The translations under genes were made by a program, and so were the position numbers. A stretch of 64,000 nucleotides of DNA from Chlamydiales bacterium (GTDB lineage Bacteria; Chlamydiota; Chlamydiia; Chlamydiales; Simkaniaceae), in NCBI GenBank assembly GCA_024233395.1, contig JACKPR010000004.1, forward strand, positions 1 to 64,000. The letters run 5' to 3'. A model generated the notes under the pieces. That model did no database searches, was not told the DNA's origin, and saw only the letters and a list, made by a program, of their open reading frames with translations. This document shows positions 44,173 to 52,135 of the stretch, piece by piece (position 1 is the first letter of the stretch; every line of letters starts with the position of its first letter).

Positions 44173-44215
44173 AAAGCTTCAGTCGATTTTTCGGTTCTTT
44201 TGAACCAATTTTGGC

Positions 44216-44267
44216 TCCAATTTACGGGGGTAATATCGACAAGAGTATATAACCCCCGTAAATTGGA
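44216..44267. repeat. 16-bp perfect inverted repeat between trehalase and SDR genes
   Basis: TCCAATTTACGGGGGT (44216-44231) pairs with ACCCCCGTAAATTGGA (44252-44267) around a 20-nt loop. No T run follows on either strand, so a simple terminator is doubtful. It may be a small hairpin element or a leader structure for the next gene. Confidence 0.6.
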
Positions 44268-44330
44268 TTAAAAACTCGAACAAAATAATCCAAAAAATAG
44301 GCGAAAAATTTTATTCGGATAGGTTTACCA

Positions 44331-45056
44331 ATGGATCTAAATATTAAAGGAAAAAAAGCCCTAGTTCTTGGATCATCTTCAGGGTTAGGATTTGCGATTA
44401 GTAAAGCTCTCTCAGAAGAAGGAGTAAATGTTGCTGTTACCTCTCGAGAGCTCAAGAGAGCTGAAGATGCAGCAAAACAACTCAAAAATGCAACTTCCTA
44501 TGCTTGCGATCTTCTCGCTAAAGATGCTGGGAAAAAAATCCTTGAACTTGTTGGTCCAATCGACATCCTTGTCACTAATGCAGGTGGTCCTCCAAAAGGA
44601 AACTTTCTTGATTTGACTTCAGAAGATTGGGAAAAAGGATACCAAGGTCTATGGATGTCTGCTATTCAAGCTATCCAAGGAGCTCTTCCTTATATGAAAA
44701 AACAAAAATGGGGACGGATTATTCTTTGTACTTCAACCTCTGCCAAACAACCTATTTCTGAACTCACGATTTCTAATGCATACCGCCCAGGACTTCATGG
44801 AATGATGAAATCATTAGCTCAAGAAATTGCTCCTTATGGAATCACTGTCAATGCAATTATGCCAGGATCTACACGAACAAAGCGCATTGAGGATTTAAAA
44901 GTTCCTATTGAAAAGCTTATCGAAGAAATACCTGCTAAGAGATTAGGTGAACCTGAGGAATTTGCTGCTTTAGCGACCTTTCTTGCCTCTGAACCTGCTG
45001 CTTATATTACTGGACAATCGATTGCATGTGATGGCGGACTCATTCGAGGAATATAG
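44331..45056 (+). CDS. SDR-family oxidoreductase lacking the usual YxxxK
   Basis: 241 residues with a complete Rossmann start (ALVLGSSSGLGFAISKALSEEG), NAGGPP and CTSTSAKQPI containing the usual Ser. The expected Tyr-x-x-x-Lys is replaced: the aligned stretch reads ISNAYRPGLHGMMKSLAQEI, as in the SN..R group of SDR proteins. The C-terminus (NAIMPGSTRTKRI, LASEPAAYITGQSIACDGG) is normal and resembles 3-oxoacyl-ACP reductases. The reaction is unknown. The stop codon TAG lies within the TATAGC end of a family 1 element. Confidence 0.87.
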   Translation: MDLNIKGKKALVLGSSSGLGFAISKALSEEGVNVAVTSRELKRAEDAAKQLKNATSYACDLLAKDAGKKILELVGPIDILVTNAGGPPKGNFLDLTSEDWEKGYQGLWMSAIQAIQGALPYMKKQKWGRIILCTSTSAKQPISELTISNAYRPGLHGMMKSLAQEIAPYGITVNAIMPGSTRTKRIEDLKVPIEKLIEEIPAKRLGEPEEFAALATFLASEPAAYITGQSIACDGGLIRGI

Positions 45057-45221
45057 CTAATGCAGTTTAAAAATGGGGTGATTTAAACGAGAGATTTTTG
45101 ATGGATTTTGTCTTCTGAAAATCGACATCATTGCCCATGAGACAAGGGGAGATTTTAAGAAGACAAAAGGCATCGGAAAGATCCGGATAAATTATCCCAT
45201 TTTTAAACTGTTTTAGCTATA
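45052..45221. mobile_element. MITE-like element, family 1
   Basis: Ends TATAGCTAATGCAGTTTAAA and TTTAAACTGTTTTAGCTATA are inverted repeats, with TTGCCCATGAGACAA at the tip (45131-45145) and the inner arms TTTTGTCTTC/GAAGACAAAA. TA borders both sides. It overlaps the last two codons of the SDR gene and supplies its stop. Confidence 0.85.
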
Positions 45222-45253
45222 TAGCTAAAAGGCAAAAGTAAGGACTTAGATTC

Positions 45254-46114
45254 TTATTTCCAATGAGAAAGCAAGACTGCAGTTGCTTGAGAAACATTAA
45301 GAGAATCTATAGAGCCTTTCATAGGAATATAAAGATGAAAATCTGATTTTTTGGAGAGGAGAGGTTGAATTCCGGGTCCTTCAGCACCAATCATCAGAAG
45401 TGTCTGCTCTGGAAACACAAAAGAATCCAAAGCTTCTGCTTTATCTGAGATTTCCGTGGCTACTGAAAAATAACCTGCATCCTGGAATTTTTTAAGAGTA
45501 TCAACGAGATTGGAAACAGGAATCAATGGGACAATTTCAGAAGCACCCACACTCGCTTTAGAAACAACAGGGGTGAGTGCTACATTTCGATTCGTTGAAT
45601 AAATCACAGCATCTACCCCAAAACATTCTGCTGCACGAAGGATCGACCCAAAATTCTGAGGATCTTGAATGGCATCACACATTAAAACAAGACTTTTTTC
45701 CGGAGCCGTTTTAGAGGGTGTGGTCTCAAGATTGTTAATCCTTAAGTCTTTCCTATGGGAAATTTCATCGTTGTTCTGCTTTAAGAGCCCACTTTGGGGA
45801 TCTTTCCGTCGGACGCATTGAACTTCACTCATAGGAAATTCTTCTTTATTAATAATCTTGTGACGACACCCTCTAAGAAATTCCTTAACCGTTAAAAACT
45901 CTCTTTCCTGAACTTTAGCAATAAATCCTTGATGGGATTCAGAACTGACAATGGAAGCTAATTTATGCTTAGGGGAAAAAGAAACTTTGATCCCTTTTTC
46001 TTTTAGTGCGTGAGTGAGTGGATCATCCTTTTTATACGTATGAACCTCAATAAACCGTTTAGGACTGTGCTTTAGAACCTCTTCTAATGCATGTTTTCCC
46101 ATTATCCATCTCAT
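45254..46114 (-). CDS. rlmB: SpoU-family rRNA 2'-O-methyltransferase with an in-frame MITE
   Basis: 286 residues. The N-terminal substrate-binding domain (MGKHALEEVLKH, SHQGFIAKVQ) and the SPOUT domain (DAIQDPQNFGSILRAAECFG, LMIGAEGPGI, IPMKGSIDSLNVSQATAVLL, the three knot motifs) match RlmB/TrmH enzymes that methylate ribose in 23S rRNA. About 54 residues (RGCRHKIINKEEF to NNLETTPSK) in the linker are encoded by an inserted inverted-repeat element. Without it the linker would read FLTVKEFLKTAPEKSLVL, normal for the family. Because the domains flank the insertion the enzyme may still work. Its ATG overlaps the preceding gene's stop by 4 nt. Confidence 0.88.
   Translation of the reverse strand: MRWIMGKHALEEVLKHSPKRFIEVHTYKKDDPLTHALKEKGIKVSFSPKHKLASIVSSESHQGFIAKVQEREFLTVKEFLRGCRHKIINKEEFPMSEVQCVRRKDPQSGLLKQNNDEISHRKDLRINNLETTPSKTAPEKSLVLMCDAIQDPQNFGSILRAAECFGVDAVIYSTNRNVALTPVVSKASVGASEIVPLIPVSNLVDTLKKFQDAGYFSVATEISDKAEALDSFVFPEQTLLMIGAEGPGIQPLLSKKSDFHLYIPMKGSIDSLNVSQATAVLLSHWK
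45712..45875. mobile_element. MITE inserted in frame within the rRNA methyltransferase gene
   Basis: Ends TTAGAGGGTGTGGTCTCAAG and (reverse complement of the other end) TTAGAGGGTGTCGTCACAAG match over about 28 bp with few differences. TA borders both sides at 45712-45713 and 45874-45875. Body (160 bp, 45714-45873) plus one TA is 162 bp, exactly 54 codons, open in the gene's frame. Confidence 0.88.
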
Positions 46115-46671
46115 CGCAAAAACTCACTTTCAATAATGTAATTTTTCTTTGGGCCTACCGTTTGATACCGTGTCATAAAATGGTTCATATTGATCCAATC
46201 CCATGTTAGACTATAACGATCTTCCTTACATGAAGCATTCCCTTTATACCGATTATATTTGAACGCTTGGTTTTCTCCCACATCGGTATTCCGCTTTTCA
46301 CCCCTATCTGCATGACTTTTACCTATGGGATGTGAGAGTGCTTTGATAGGGATAAATCCCAAGCTTTGATCTTGGGAAAATTTGCTTGGAAGATGCTCTC
46401 CTTTATTGAGAGTCATAAAAAGACGATTATTCTCTTCTTGATAAAAGTAAATAGCAATTGACCTGTCCAAAAAGTGATACCGGTAAAATTTCGTTGCAAA
46501 AAGGAGGTCTTCATTTTCCGTTTCATGCCATAGTTGTTCCTGATAAAGGAGTTGGTTTCCTTCATAAAGATCAAATTGCCCCATTCCCATCATCCGTCCT
46601 TTAGGAGAACCATCAGGGTGGGTCATTATCCGATTAATCTTCCATTTTCCAATTAAATCTTCTCTATTCAT
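46111..46671 (-). CDS. DUF6314-like protein
   Basis: 186 residues. The start LIGKWKINRIM and the end YSLTWDWINMNHFMTRYQTVGPKKNYIIESEF resemble the small lipocalin-like DUF6314 family (LxGxWxxxRxI; WRVxGPRKDYxIxSxY), whose role is unknown. The region about residues 108-150 (LGFIPIKALSHPIGKSHADRGEKRNTDVGENQAF) does not look like the family and may be an insertion, as in the neighbouring methyltransferase. Its stop overlaps the methyltransferase start as ATGA, so the two are coupled. Confidence 0.65.
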   Translation of the reverse strand: MNREDLIGKWKINRIMTHPDGSPKGRMMGMGQFDLYEGNQLLYQEQLWHETENEDLLFATKFYRYHFLDRSIAIYFYQEENNRLFMTLNKGEHLPSKFSQDQSLGFIPIKALSHPIGKSHADRGEKRNTDVGENQAFKYNRYKGNASCKEDRYSLTWDWINMNHFMTRYQTVGPKKNYIIESEFLR

Positions 46672-46732
46672 AGGTCTATCTTACATGAACCTATCCGTAA
46701 ACTCAAATGCTTTTGGTTTCTGCAAAATTTAT

Positions 46733-46795
46733 GTTCGGAGCGAGTGACCATTGCCGATAGCCAAGGCGTGAGTGAGAACAAAAGTTTTGGGTGTA
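46733..46795. repeat. Partial family 2 element
   Basis: Contains GGAGCGAGTGACCATTGCC and GTGAGTGAGAACAAAAGTTTTG, as in the complete family 2 element at 17681-17843, but the TATACACATC ends are missing. It lies upstream of the histone-fold gene. Confidence 0.65.
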
Positions 46796-46868
46796 AACAG
46801 AAATTTGATTATAAATGGTATCTTAGCTATAAGGTGTTTATTTTATATTTCAAACCAAAGGTACCCCT

Positions 46869-47051
46869 ATGGAAATACTTGTTGTTGTTAGTAAAGTGAA
46901 GAAAAAAATTAAGGAATTATCAGGTATGAATACCTCTGCTTCCGCAATGGAATCTCTAACTCGTATTGTTGAACGAGAATGTGAAAAAGCCATTAATTCA
47001 GCAAAAGCTGATGGAAGAAAGACAGTAATGGATCGCGATTTTGAAGTTTAA
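46869..47051 (+). CDS. Single histone-fold protein (bacterial HBb type)
   Basis: 60 residues, nearly all histone fold: helix 1 and strand MEILVVVSKVKKKIKEL, a long central helix MNTSASAMESLTRIVERECEKAINSAKADG, then RKTVMDRDFEV at the end. The RKTVMxRD ending and ILVVxSKVKKxIKE start closely resemble the Bdellovibrio histone Bd0055 and archaeal histones. Known bacterial members are dimers that bind DNA, in Bdellovibrio end-on rather than by wrapping. It is followed with an 11-nt overlap by the uridine kinase gene. A chromatin role alongside Hc2 is inferred. Confidence 0.85.
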   Translation: MEILVVVSKVKKKIKELSGMNTSASAMESLTRIVERECEKAINSAKADGRKTVMDRDFEV

Positions 47052-47745
47052 AGCATTTATTTTTGCATTTTTTCTATCCCCTGCACTCTTTGCTTCCTCA
47101 ATCATTATAGGAATAGCAGGTGGATCGGGAGCGGGAAAGACAACTCTTGCAAGGAAATTGCAATCTTCTCTTGGAGAAGACGTTGCATTGATCTGCCAAG
47201 ATAACTATTATAAAGATCTTTCCCATTTATCGATTGAACAGCGCGCACAAACCAACTTTGATGCTCCCAGCTCAATTGATTTTGAACTTCTTAAAACTCA
47301 TTTAAAAGCTTTAAAGGCAGGAAAGTGCATTGACCTTCCTGTCTATGATTTTGTTACCCATTCTCGTACAAAAGAAACGGTCAAAATTGATCCTAAGAAA
47401 ATCACAATTATCGAAGGCTGTTTAGTTTTTGCAGTTCCAGAAATTCGTGATATCTGTGATATGAAGCTTTTTGTCGATGCTGACATGGATATTTGTCTAT
47501 GCCGTCGAATTGAAAGAGACCAAAAAGAAAGGGGGCGCAGTTTTCCAGATATCAAAAACCAATATCTCAAAACAGTTCGCCCCATGTTCTTAAAGCATAT
47601 CGCTCCGAGTAAAGCTTATGCGGACTTAATTATTCCCAATGAATCTGAGAATGCTTTTGTTCTTGATTTTATCTCGGGACAACTCAGTCATATCATTAAC
47701 CCTTCATTAACATGTCAAACCTGCCTAGGAAATAGTGATGCTTAG
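47041..47745 (+). CDS. udk: Uridine kinase with an N-terminal signal-like sequence
   Basis: 234 residues from a TTG at 47041, the only start codon before the core. P-loop GGSGAGKTT at 27-35, CQDNYYKDL, NFDAPSSIDFELL, YDFVTHSRTKET, IIEGCLVF and RRIERDQKERGRS are all typical of uridine-cytidine kinases. Before the P-loop the residues KFKAFIFAFFLSPALFASS look like a Sec signal with cleavage after LFA. Uridine kinases are normally cytoplasmic, so either the enzyme is exported or the segment is a hydrophobic oddity. The gene overlaps the histone gene before and the outer membrane protein gene after, suggesting one transcript. Confidence 0.87.
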   Translation: MKFKAFIFAFFLSPALFASSIIIGIAGGSGAGKTTLARKLQSSLGEDVALICQDNYYKDLSHLSIEQRAQTNFDAPSSIDFELLKTHLKALKAGKCIDLPVYDFVTHSRTKETVKIDPKKITIIEGCLVFAVPEIRDICDMKLFVDADMDICLCRRIERDQKERGRSFPDIKNQYLKTVRPMFLKHIAPSKAYADLIIPNESENAFVLDFISGQLSHIINPSLTCQTCLGNSDA

Positions 47746-48760
47746 AAAGTCTTTGATCCTTCTTTTCTTTCCCCTAATTCTTTTTGCTCAATCCAATGAG
47801 AATCTCGATCTTTTTAATAAGGATGATGCAGCTTTTCTTATCAGTGGAGAATTTCTGTATTGGACTGTACAAGAAGGAGCTTTGGACTATGCAATTCGGA
47901 TGAAGGGACCATCCTGGGGACCGAGTCATTCCTATGCCCAAGGGGATATGGAAAGAGCTGAATTTGATTGGGATCCAGGCTATCGATTCTCATTAGGATA
48001 TTATCGTGCTCCAAATTTCTGGGAAGCGGACTTTCAATGGACCTATATTCATGTAAAGGGGAAAGATCAACAAGAACGCCCTCCTGCTGAAGAAGGACGT
48101 TTTATGACGGGAACTTGGCCTGAAGTTTTTTCAAATCCTATTCAAAAAGCAACAAGTTCTATTCACCTACACTATCAAATGGTGGACCTGATGGCAAATC
48201 GTGTTTTCCATATTTTTGATAATCCCCATCTTCGTCTCAGGCTAACTGGAGGATTAACAGGGGTCTGGTTCCATCAAGGGTGGAAAATTCGCTATTTTGA
48301 TGCACATGAAAATGGCACACAAGTCAATAACAAGTGGCGGTATTGGGGTTTTGGATTTAAAGCAGGAGTTGCCTTTGACTGGTTTTGGGGTAAGGACTTC
48401 TATGTAACCGGTCGTGCAATTACTGGCTTAACTTCTGGGCACTATCATAATCATGGAAAGCAAGAAACTAATGTGATTGTACAAGTGGGAGATAATCCCA
48501 GCATTCCTATCCGCGATCTTCGATATAAAGATTATCGGGTTGCTTTCACCTCTCAGTTTTGTTTAGGCCCCTCTTATCAAAAGAGTTTTACTAATTGGAG
48601 AATGGAACTCTTTCTTGGATATGAAATGACGATCTGGACTAATCTCCATGAAGTTTACCGTTCCACACTTTCCGCAGCACCCCGCTCTAAAGAAACCTGG
48701 ATCAATTCTAGTCTTATTTCCCTTCAAGGACTCTCTGCACGAGGAACCTTTAACTTCTAA
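47738..48760 (+). CDS. Lpg1974/MOMP-like outer membrane protein
   Basis: 340 residues from ATG 47738 (AGGA 8 nt upstream). Signal peptide at 1-18 (LRKSLILLFFPLILFAQS), then AAFLISGEFLYWTVQEGALDYAI, repeated amphipathic strands such as YRFSLGYYRAPNFWEADFQWTYIHV and MELFLGYEMTIW, and a final Phe, all expected for a beta-barrel porin. The start region matches the Legionella pore-forming outer membrane protein group, which replaces or supplements MOMP in environmental chlamydiae. Expression is possibly coupled with udk because of the 8-nt overlap. Confidence 0.82.
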   Translation: MLRKSLILLFFPLILFAQSNENLDLFNKDDAAFLISGEFLYWTVQEGALDYAIRMKGPSWGPSHSYAQGDMERAEFDWDPGYRFSLGYYRAPNFWEADFQWTYIHVKGKDQQERPPAEEGRFMTGTWPEVFSNPIQKATSSIHLHYQMVDLMANRVFHIFDNPHLRLRLTGGLTGVWFHQGWKIRYFDAHENGTQVNNKWRYWGFGFKAGVAFDWFWGKDFYVTGRAITGLTSGHYHNHGKQETNVIVQVGDNPSIPIRDLRYKDYRVAFTSQFCLGPSYQKSFTNWRMELFLGYEMTIWTNLHEVYRSTLSAAPRSKETWINSSLISLQGLSARGTFNF

Positions 48761-48867
48761 AAACTATCTTTATTTTAGGATAGATTTTGAAGTTGTTTGA
48801 GTATAAACTAGACAAATAATTCTTTTTTTTAAATAGTCCGAATAAAGACTAATTATGTGGTGTTGCA

Positions 48868-49653
48868 ATGAAAAAATCCCTCATTATTATATTCGGATTA
48901 ATTGTTGTTTTATGTTTAGCAGCAGTTCTTATTTGGAATATGTTCCCAACAATTCTTTCTCATAAACTATCAAAACGTGCAGGAGTTTCTGTCACAATTT
49001 CCGATATTCGCCTTTCACCAGAAAAAATTAAAGTGGATGGAATTAGAGTGGGCAATCCTTCAGGTTATTCTAAAACACCTCGAGCACTTTCTGTTGATGA
49101 TATGGTTGTTAATATCCCATTAACTCGTTTTTTGGATAAAAAAATCGTCATCGATGAAATGACAATGGATGACGTATACATCGGCCTTGAATTCGACTCT
49201 CCCAACAGTAAAAATGGAAATTGGACTACGATTATGAATAACATGAGCAAATCCACAAAAGAGGACAGTGACCAAGCAAAAGCAAAGGGAGAAACAACAT
49301 CAGTTTTAATTAAGCGCCTTGTGATTACTGACTTACAAATTGAACTTGCTTATAAGACGGGAGGAAAACCTAACCGAAAACTCCGCCCAATCGATCGGAT
49401 CGAACTGACCAATATTAGTAGTGAGGGAGGAATCCCTACAGCACAAATCATGAATATTATCATGCAAGAAACACTCCGCAATATCTTCAGCAAAGAAGGT
49501 CTCCAAAATATGTTAGATGGGATTTTGAATCCCCAAGATTCTGGAGGAGGAGTCATGAATACCTTGAAAGGACTTTTCTCTGATTTAATCCTACTCGATA
49601 ATGAATGGGATTATCTCGAACAAGAATACGAGGAACTTGAAGAAGCGCTGTGA
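48868..49653 (+). CDS. AsmA-like periplasmic membrane-anchored protein
   Basis: 261 residues. One N-terminal helix (KKSLIIIFGLIVVLCLAAVLIWNMF) followed by a domain with the AsmA/DUF748-like start VTISDIRLSPEKIKVDGIRVGNPSGYSK, VVNIPLTRFLDKKIVIDEMTMDDVYIGLE. AsmA proteins are linked to phospholipid transport between membranes, but this is a short member and its role is unknown. The C-terminus is acidic (YLEQEYEELEEAL). The next gene starts with a 4-nt overlap (GTGA). Confidence 0.75.
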   Translation: MKKSLIIIFGLIVVLCLAAVLIWNMFPTILSHKLSKRAGVSVTISDIRLSPEKIKVDGIRVGNPSGYSKTPRALSVDDMVVNIPLTRFLDKKIVIDEMTMDDVYIGLEFDSPNSKNGNWTTIMNNMSKSTKEDSDQAKAKGETTSVLIKRLVITDLQIELAYKTGGKPNRKLRPIDRIELTNISSEGGIPTAQIMNIIMQETLRNIFSKEGLQNMLDGILNPQDSGGGVMNTLKGLFSDLILLDNEWDYLEQEYEELEEAL

Positions 49654-50219
49654 GAGAAGTCTATATCATTCGACATGGTGAAACACAGTGGGCTCGGGAT
49701 GGAAAACATACCGGTCTCACAGATATTCCCCTAACTGAAACGGGTGAAATTCAAGCGGCATCTCTGGGAAGGCGGATAGAACGGATAAAGTTTTCCCATG
49801 TTTTTTCAAGTCCCCTCAAACGAGCCAAAGAAACATGTACGATATGTGGATTCGATGGAGAAATCGATAAAGACCTTGTTGAATGGGATTATGGGGCCTA
49901 TGAAGGAATGACTTCTGAAGAGATCCTTAAAACAATGCCTGACTGGAAAGTTTTTACCCATGGAGCTCCTGGAGGAGAATCTATAGATGATATTATTAAA
50001 CGTGCGGATCGCTTCATAAAAAAAATCGAAAATCTTGATGGGAAAATTGCTGTTTTTTCTAGCGGTCATTTTTCAAGAGCACTCACAATGCGCTGGCTAG
50101 AAATTCCCTTAGAAAATGGAACACGTTTCCCATTATTTACTGCATCGTTATCAATTTTGAGCTATGAAAAAAACATGCGAGCTGTAAAACTTTGGAATGA
50201 CATTTCGCACCTTAAATGA
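49650..50219 (+). CDS. Histidine phosphatase family protein
   Basis: 189 residues, GTG start overlapping the previous stop. RHGETQW at 8-14 with catalytic His9; VFSSPLKRAKETC, EWDYGAYEGMTSEEI and the second His in VFSSGHFSRALTMRW are typical of the phosphoglycerate-mutase-like branch (SixA/CobC/GpmB type). The substrate is unknown; a broad phosphatase is likely. Translational coupling with the AsmA-like gene suggests a shared transcript rather than a shared pathway. Confidence 0.88.
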   Translation: MREVYIIRHGETQWARDGKHTGLTDIPLTETGEIQAASLGRRIERIKFSHVFSSPLKRAKETCTICGFDGEIDKDLVEWDYGAYEGMTSEEILKTMPDWKVFTHGAPGGESIDDIIKRADRFIKKIENLDGKIAVFSSGHFSRALTMRWLEIPLENGTRFPLFTASLSILSYEKNMRAVKLWNDISHLK

Positions 50220-50231
50220 TATCTTATTTGT

Positions 50232-50645
50232 ATGAATAATCAAAATGCATCAGAACTTATTTCCCTTTTAAGAGCTGACCTCCATGCTCTTCATGATGAC
50301 TGGGAAGTCCTCCAAAAACAAAGCGCTATGCTTAAAGACTCTAAGTTTTTAGAAAAAATAGCCACACACATAAAAAAGCTGGATAGTAATGCTACGCTAG
50401 CACTTGAAATATCTAAATTGAAAGAACAAGCAGAAGTTGTTCACTATGCCCTTTCGACTCCATGGGGTGCACCCTTTATTGGGGAAACAACCCTTCTTGA
50501 TGCTGCTAATAACTATAAGGCAAATAACCCTGAATCTGCCCTCATGCACCTCCTTTCAGATTTCCTAAAGTATGGGAACCATAAGCAGGTACCTCTTTTC
50601 AACGTTTTAGATGAAATTTCTGAAGAATTAGAAAATTCTAATTAA
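50232..50645 (+). CDS. Hypothetical soluble protein
   Basis: 137 residues, helical, no membrane segment or signal. I see no known family. The sequence starts NNQNASELISLLRADLHALHDDWEVLQKQSAML, which could be a coiled coil. It begins 12 nt after the phosphatase stop and is probably on the same transcript. Confidence 0.65.
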   Translation: MNNQNASELISLLRADLHALHDDWEVLQKQSAMLKDSKFLEKIATHIKKLDSNATLALEISKLKEQAEVVHYALSTPWGAPFIGETTLLDAANNYKANNPESALMHLLSDFLKYGNHKQVPLFNVLDEISEELENSN

Positions 50646-50667
50646 GACAAGACTATTAAAGATGAAT

Positions 50668-51624
50668 TTAAGTTCTTGCAATTTGCTTGAGTTTGCTTAG
50701 TAGCAAGACATTCTTTTTTATCTCAGGAGAGCAAAGAACAAGAACCTCCGCATACCCTTCTCGATCTGCAATGCGGAGACCTTCATATAAATTTTTCCCA
50801 TTGAGATGAAAGTGATCTCCTTTAATTGGAGAACTCTCATTACTCATGATCATTCGTTTACTGGTAGAGCTAAGCTTCAGATAAATTTTCATTTCATCCC
50901 AAGATGAAAAAAGGCAAACTGCAGAACAAAGCTTATCAAAAGCTAAGTTTCCATTTAGTGTTAACGCTAAAGGGTGAACGATTAGTTTTCTATTCAAGAC
51001 ATCTTCGATCTCTTTCTGAGGAATCACTCCAAAGCGAAGAATTGTTGGACGAAGAGGATCTTCTAAAGAAAGTAAGGTTGATTCCATCCCATATTCCACC
51101 TCTCCTCCATCGACAATCCCTTCAATTTGTCCATTAAAGTCTTCAAGAACATGACTTGCTTTAGTCGGACTTGGTTTTCCAGTTAGGTTTGCAGAAGGAA
51201 CTGCAAGAGGACATCCCGTTAATTCAACAAGCCTTCGAGCAATAGGATCTGAACAAAGCCTCACTGCTATTGTGGGCTTTCCGCCTGTTACAACCTCTGA
51301 AAGATTTGGATTCTTTTTTAGGATAAGGGTCAAAGGGCCAGGAAGAAAGTGTCTTGCCAAAACCTGAGCTTCATGTGGAATATCTGATGCAACAAATTTT
51401 AGTTGATCCATGTTTGCAACTTGGACAGGAAGGGAATGTCCTTCATCACGTTTTTTCACTTGATAAAGGCGTTTAAGAGCTTGAACATTAAGGATTGTTG
51501 CTCCAAGACCATAAACCGTTTCTGTGGGAAAGGCAATAAGTCCCCCTTGCTGAAGCTTACGAGATGGAAATTCAAGATCTTTTAAATCTTCCCGATTAAT
51601 AGGACCAAAGTATTCAGTATACAT
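50668..51624 (-). CDS. tsaC: L-threonylcarbamoyladenylate synthase (TsaC/Sua5)
   Basis: 318 residues; Sua5-type length with a C-terminal extra domain. Makes threonylcarbamoyl-AMP for t6A at tRNA position 37. The YrdC domain is clear: GGLIAFPTETVYGLGA at 27-42, KKRDEGHSLPVQV, LPGPLTLIL, TIAVRLCSD, LAVPSANLTGKPSPT and GMESTLL. The C-terminal 110 residues form the Sua5 domain (FGVIPQKEIEDVL, LYEGLRIADREGYAEVLV). Stands alone on the minus strand. Confidence 0.95.
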   Translation of the reverse strand: MYTEYFGPINREDLKDLEFPSRKLQQGGLIAFPTETVYGLGATILNVQALKRLYQVKKRDEGHSLPVQVANMDQLKFVASDIPHEAQVLARHFLPGPLTLILKKNPNLSEVVTGGKPTIAVRLCSDPIARRLVELTGCPLAVPSANLTGKPSPTKASHVLEDFNGQIEGIVDGGEVEYGMESTLLSLEDPLRPTILRFGVIPQKEIEDVLNRKLIVHPLALTLNGNLAFDKLCSAVCLFSSWDEMKIYLKLSSTSKRMIMSNESSPIKGDHFHLNGKNLYEGLRIADREGYAEVLVLCSPEIKKNVLLLSKLKQIART

Positions 51625-51762
51625 GCTTTCCCTTTTACAACTATTTTATCGAAAACATTATTACCATTTTTCGATTTTATAACAATAGAAAAGAATCTAA
51701 ATTTTTTTTCTTGCTAATCAATGAAAATAGAGTAAAATAACGAACTTAACAAAGGAAAGAGA

Positions 51763-52119
51763 ATGAAAGAAAAGACTCTTAAAACGATAGGAATTATTAC
51801 CTTAATTTACTCACTCCTTGTTTTTTCTGGTGGAGTTATGGGGTTTGTAATGAAACAAAGTACCCCTTCACTTGTGGCGGGTTCTCTTTTTGGCCTTTCC
51901 CTTCTTTTTTCAAGCATCAAAACAATGACATACCATCGCTGGGGCCTTATCATGACCTTTGTTTTAATTTTGGCATTGGACACATTTTTCTCCTATCGAT
52001 TCCTTACAACTCAAAAATTCTTTCCTGCAGGAATGATGCTCCTCTTAACAACTTCTGTAATCATTATCCAAATTTTTCAACTTCGTAAATTAAAATATTT
52101 AGGACGTATCGTCAAATAA
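51763..52119 (+). CDS. TMEM14-family small membrane protein
   Basis: 118 residues, four transmembrane helices. SGGVMGFVMKQSTPSLVAGSLFGLSLLFSS matches the TMEM14 signature GGxxGYxKxxSxPSLxxG. Eukaryotic relatives include the plastid fatty-acid exporter FAX1 and the mitochondrial TMEM14C; chlamydiae share this family. AAAGGAAAGAGA precedes the ATG. Function in bacteria is unproven, with fatty-acid movement a possibility. Confidence 0.8.
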   Translation: MKEKTLKTIGIITLIYSLLVFSGGVMGFVMKQSTPSLVAGSLFGLSLLFSSIKTMTYHRWGLIMTFVLILALDTFFSYRFLTTQKFFPAGMMLLLTTSVIIIQIFQLRKLKYLGRIVK

Positions 52120-52135
52120 TCGAGGAAAATACAAG

